From contig NZ_CALSBP010000002.1 in the NCBI RefSeq assembly GCF_943373825.1, positions 733,501 through 797,500 on the forward strand: 64,000 bases of DNA. Direction: 5' to 3'. Under the pieces are notes generated by a model. The model had not been told where the DNA came from, made no database searches, and saw only the letters and a program-made list of their open reading frames with translations. Below, one piece after another: positions 60,978 through 64,000 of this stretch. The translations under genes and the position numbers were made by a program. Every line of letters starts with the position of its first letter. Position 1 is the stretch's first letter. The DNA comes from Aquimarina spinulae (GTDB taxonomy: Bacteria > Bacteroidota > Bacteroidia > Flavobacteriales > Flavobacteriaceae).

Positions 60978-63900
60978 TTACATATTTCGTCTATACTGCC
61001 CTCCTACTTCAAACAGTGCTGATGTTATCTGGCCTAAAGAACATTTTTTACATACATCCATTAAAGCTTCAAAAATGTTCTGATTACTGATTGCTTTTTG
61101 TTGCAGGTTTTTTAGTAGTTCTGCAGTAGTGTCAGCATTTCCTTTATGCAATTCGTTTAGCATTTTGATCTGATATTGCTTCTCTTCCTCTGTTGCACGA
61201 ATTACCTCTCCTGGTGTTACCGTTGGTGATCCTTTAGAGCTTAAAAATGTATTTACTCCAATAATCGGAAACTTTCCATTATGTTTCAATGTTTCATAAT
61301 ACAAGCTTTCTTCTTGTATTTTACTACGTTGATACATTGTTTCCATCGCCCCGAGCACTCCTCCTCGTTCTGTAATTCTGTCAAACTCTACCAATACTGC
61401 TTCTTCAACAAGATCTGTTAGTTCTTCTATAATAAAAGATCCTTGAATCGGGTTCTCGTTTTTAGCAAGCCCCAGTTCTTTATTAATGATCAATTGTATT
61501 GCCATTGCCCTACGCACAGATTCTTCTGTTGGTGTGGTAATGGCTTCATCATAAGCATTGGTATGCAATGAATTACAATTGTCATAGATCGCATATAACG
61601 CCTGAAGCGTCGTACGAATATCATTAAAATCAATTTCCTGAGCATGTAATGATCGACCCGAGGTTTGAATATGATATTTCAACATCTGGGCTCTAGAATT
61701 CGCTCCGTATTTATCTTTTAAAGCTTTTGCCCATATTTTTCGCGCTACACGGCCAATAACTGCATATTCTGGATCGATACCATTCGAAAAGAAAAAAGAT
61801 AGATTAGGTCCAAATTTGTTAATATCCATTCCGCGGCTTAGGTAATATTCTACATAAGTAAAACCATTTGCCAATGTTAATGCTAACTGCGTGATTGGAT
61901 TTGCACCTGCTTCTGCTATATGATATCCAGAAATAGATACCGAATAGAAGTTACGTACTTGTTGATCAATAAAATACTCTTGTACATCTCCCATCAAACG
62001 CAATGCAAATTCTGTAGAGAAAATACAGGTATTTTGCGCCTGGTCTTCTTTTAGTATATCTGCTTGCACTGTACCACGAACAGTGTTTAAGGTCGTAGCT
62101 TTAATTTCATTATATACATCTGCAGGCAATACCTGATCTCCTGTAACACCAAGAAGCATTAATCCTAATCCATCATTACCTTCAGGGAGTTCGCCTTGAT
62201 ATTCTGGACGTTCTACACCTTTTTTGGCATATATCTTTTTGATTTTTGATGCTACTTCGCTCTCAAGATTCTTTTCTTTAATATATTTTTCACAGTTCTG
62301 ATCTATTGCAGCATTCATAAAGAAACCTAATAACATTGGAGCAGGGCCATTAATGGTCATACTCACCGAAGTCATGGCATGTGTTAAATCAAATCCAGAG
62401 TATAATTTCTTTGCATCGTCAAGACAGCAAATCGACACTCCTGCATTACCAATTTTACCATAGATATCGGGTCTTTGATCAGGATCGTTTCCATAAAGTG
62501 TTACCGAATCAAAGGCTGTAGAAAGTCGCTTAGCGGGCATTCCTAAACTCACATAGTGAAAACGTCGATTGGTACGTTCGGGACCTCCTTCTCCAGCAAA
62601 CATACGTGTTGGATCTTCTCCGGTACGCTTAAAAGGATATAACCCTGAAGCATAAGGAAACTCACCAGGTACATTTTCTTGTAAGCACCACTTCAAGATA
62701 TCTCCCCAGGCTTCATATTTTGGTAAGGCCACTTTAGGAATCTGACTATGCGACAAAGACTCTGTATGGGTTTCTATTTTAATTTCTTTATCTCTTACTT
62801 TAAAAGCATAAATAGGATCTTTATATTTTTTGATCTTAGCAGCCCATCCTGTAATAATTTCCCAATTATAAGGGTCAAGATTAAGTTTTACTCTATCAAA
62901 TTCTGCCAAAAGTAATTTCAAAAATGATGCATTATCCTCATTTTTTGCACTCTGAAGGCTCTCTTCACCAATTCCATTCTTAGACAAAGCAATAGAATCG
63001 ACATTAGCAACGCTACAGATCGTTTTATAAATACCATATAATTTTTGTGCAACTTCTACCTGAGTATTTGCAGTTTTATCATATGCTCTGTTATTTTCAG
63101 AAATTTCTGATAGATATCGTGTTCTACTTGGCGGAATAACAAATATCTTTTCAGACATTTCTTTAGAAATATGAAAATCAGATTTTAATTCTGCTCCTGT
63201 CTTCTCTACAATTTTATCCATAATTTCTTTGTAGAGTGTATTCATTCCCGGATCATTAAACTGCGAAGCAATAGTCCCGAATACTGGTAATTCATCTTGT
63301 GGAATATCCCACAATTGATGATTACGCATATATTGTTTTTTTACATCTCGCAATGCATCCAAAGAGCCTCTTTTATCAAACTTATTGATAGCTACCAGGT
63401 CTGCAAAATCCAGCATATCTATTTTCTCTAATTGTGTTGCAGCACCAAACTCTGGTGTCATTACATATAAAGAGGTATCACTATGTTCTAAGATTTCGGT
63501 ATCAGACTGACCGATTCCCGAAGTCTCGAGAATGATAAGATCAAATTCTGCTGCTTTAAGCACTTCTATAGCTTCTGCTACATACTTAGACAATGCCAGA
63601 TTAGATTGTCGTGTAGCCAGAGAACGCATGTATACTCTTGGAGAATTAATCGCATTCATTCTAATTCTATCTCCAAGTAGTGCTCCTCCCGTTTTACGTT
63701 TAGAAGGATCTACAGAAATTAATCCGATTGTTTTTTCAGGAAAATCAATCAAAAACCGGCGAACCAACTCATCTACTAATGATGATTTACCGGCACCACC
63801 CGTACCAGTAATACCCAGAACAGGTGTTTTAGATGTTTTATTTTTTATATGAATTTGATCTAAAGTATCCTTAGCGACTTCAGGAAAATTTTCTGCAGCA

Positions 63901-64000
63901 GAAATAACTCTGGCAATAGAACCGATTTCTTTTTCTGCCAGATGCTCTACTTCTCCGTTAAGACGATCTCCTATAGGAAAATCCGCTCGCTCTACCAGAT
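60978..64000 (-). CDS. icmF: Fused isobutyryl-CoA/methylmalonyl-CoA mutase-type protein IcmF, N-terminus beyond the window
   Basis: About 1007 residues visible, open to base 64000. From the window edge come the end of the B12-binding domain, then the MeaB-like G-protein chaperone with Walker [10 protein letters not shown] (codons around 63790) and [21 protein letters not shown] and NKFDKRG. The mutase large domain follows with [50 protein letters not shown] and [24 protein letters not shown]. This order is diagnostic of IcmF, which interconverts isobutyryl-CoA and butyryl-CoA with adenosylcobalamin and self-repair by the GTPase. Related acyl-CoA substrates are possible. Confidence 0.93.
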   Translation of the reverse strand, partial: LVERADFPIGDRLNGEVEHLAEKEIGSIARVISAAENFPEVAKDTLDQIHIKNKTSKTPVLGITGTGGAGKSSLVDELVRRFLIDFPEKTIGLISVDPSKRKTGGALLGDRIRMNAINSPRVYMRSLATRQSNLALSKYVAEAIEVLKAAEFDLIILETSGIGQSDTEILEHSDTSLYVMTPEFGAATQLEKIDMLDFADLVAINKFDKRGSLDALRDVKKQYMRNHQLWDIPQDELPVFGTIASQFNDPGMNTLYKEIMDKIVEKTGAELKSDFHISKEMSEKIFVIPPSRTRYLSEISENNRAYDKTANTQVEVAQKLYGIYKTICSVANVDSIALSKNGIGEESLQSAKNEDNASFLKLLLAEFDRVKLNLDPYNWEIITGWAAKIKKYKDPIYAFKVRDKEIKIETHTESLSHSQIPKVALPKYEAWGDILKWCLQENVPGEFPYASGLYPFKRTGEDPTRMFAGEGGPERTNRRFHYVSLGMPAKRLSTAFDSVTLYGNDPDQRPDIYGKIGNAGVSICCLDDAKKLYSGFDLTHAMTSVSMTINGPAPMLLGFFMNAAIDQNCEKYIKEKNLESEVASKIKKIYAKKGVERPEYQGELPEGNDGLGLMLLGVTGDQVLPADVYNEIKATTLNTVRGTVQADILKEDQAQNTCIFSTEFALRLMGDVQEYFIDQQVRNFYSVSISGYHIAEAGANPITQLALTLANGFTYVEYYLSRGMDINKFGPNLSFFFSNGIDPEYAVIGRVARKIWAKALKDKYGANSRAQMLKYHIQTSGRSLHAQEIDFNDIRTTLQALYAIYDNCNSLHTNAYDEAITTPTEESVRRAMAIQLIINKELGLAKNENPIQGSFIIEELTDLVEEAVLVEFDRITERGGVLGAMETMYQRSKIQEESLYYETLKHNGKFPIIGVNTFLSSKGSPTVTPGEVIRATEEEKQYQIKMLNELHKGNADTTAELLKNLQQKAISNQNIFEALMDVCKKCSLGQITSALFEVGGQYRRNM

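Noticed and set aside
1..64000. CRISPR arrays, transposases, integrases, tRNA or rRNA genes
   Set aside because: Looked for direct repeat arrays, DDE or tyrosine recombinase motifs and tRNA T-loop sequences; none was convincing.

Overview
The window comes from an AT-rich marine-type flavobacterium (phylum Bacteroidota, family Flavobacteriaceae; Aquimarina-like, but the genus is a guess). The signs are TAnnTTTG promoter boxes without clear Shine-Dalgarno sequences, many secreted proteins with a '...AQ' or '...SQ' signal cleavage site, two-zinc-motif DnaJ, DUF6268, DUF4920, BBP2-type porins, and HisKA_3/NarL two-component pairs with periplasmic TPR sensors. No rRNA, tRNA, CRISPR array, insertion sequence or phage was found.

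1-13.6 kb: the 3' part of a PagL-like lipid A deacylase gene is followed by a long minus-strand aromatic catabolism cluster, read from 12579 down to 1446. It encodes the whole homoprotocatechuate (3,4-dihydroxyphenylacetate) meta-cleavage route (hpaH, hpaI, hpaG, hpaE, hpaD, hpaF). It continues with a phenylacetaldehyde-dehydrogenase-like enzyme, a ThDP-dependent decarboxylase-like enzyme, a metallophosphoesterase, a HisC-like aminotransferase and an unrecognised P-loop protein. Aminotransferase, decarboxylase and dehydrogenase together could turn an aromatic amino acid into the arylacetate consumed by hpaD. No hydroxylase is present, so a catechol amino acid such as DOPA is a plausible substrate. 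A divergent AraC-type regulator flanks the cluster, and a 24-bp palindrome recurs upstream of hpaH and of the aminotransferase gene, with a half-conserved copy before hpaG.

13.6-38.6 kb: mostly housekeeping and envelope genes: class A PBP, PAP2 phosphatase, OmpA-like protein, MATE pump, M28 peptidase, PPK2, an NtrC-like regulator without its DNA-binding domain coupled to an outer-membrane protein, MscS channel, Nat-type ABC exporter, grpE-dnaJ, YceI lipoprotein, mnmD, ilvE and a MazG-like hydrolase. A small very AT-rich island at 23.1-25.4 kb carries a methyltransferase and an Asp-box propeller protein and looks horizontally acquired.

38.6-44.5 kb: a low-GC operon of a trypsin-like protease homologue (TTG start), an unknown 145-residue protein, a TPR histidine kinase and a NarL-type response regulator, followed by a secreted 420-residue protein. 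The promoter regions before the operon and before the secreted protein share an 18-bp inverted repeat with NarL-like 7-2-7 geometry and a fixed distance to the -7 box. This is the best candidate in the window for an undescribed, self-contained signalling system.

44.5-64 kb: dipeptidyl peptidase III, CrcB, P-II protein, a tandem pair of nearly identical porins, DUF1684 protein, MFS and DJ-1 family proteins, a SigZ sigma factor with a cysteine-rich tail preceded by an unannotated 33-residue peptide with nine cysteines, an Lrp regulator, an AGCS symporter with a membrane-bound LuxR-type regulator, and a truncated icmF. Two intergenic sites at about 54.2 and 56.75 kb share conserved 16- and 13-nt blocks and end in intrinsic terminators, so they look like two members of a small RNA family.
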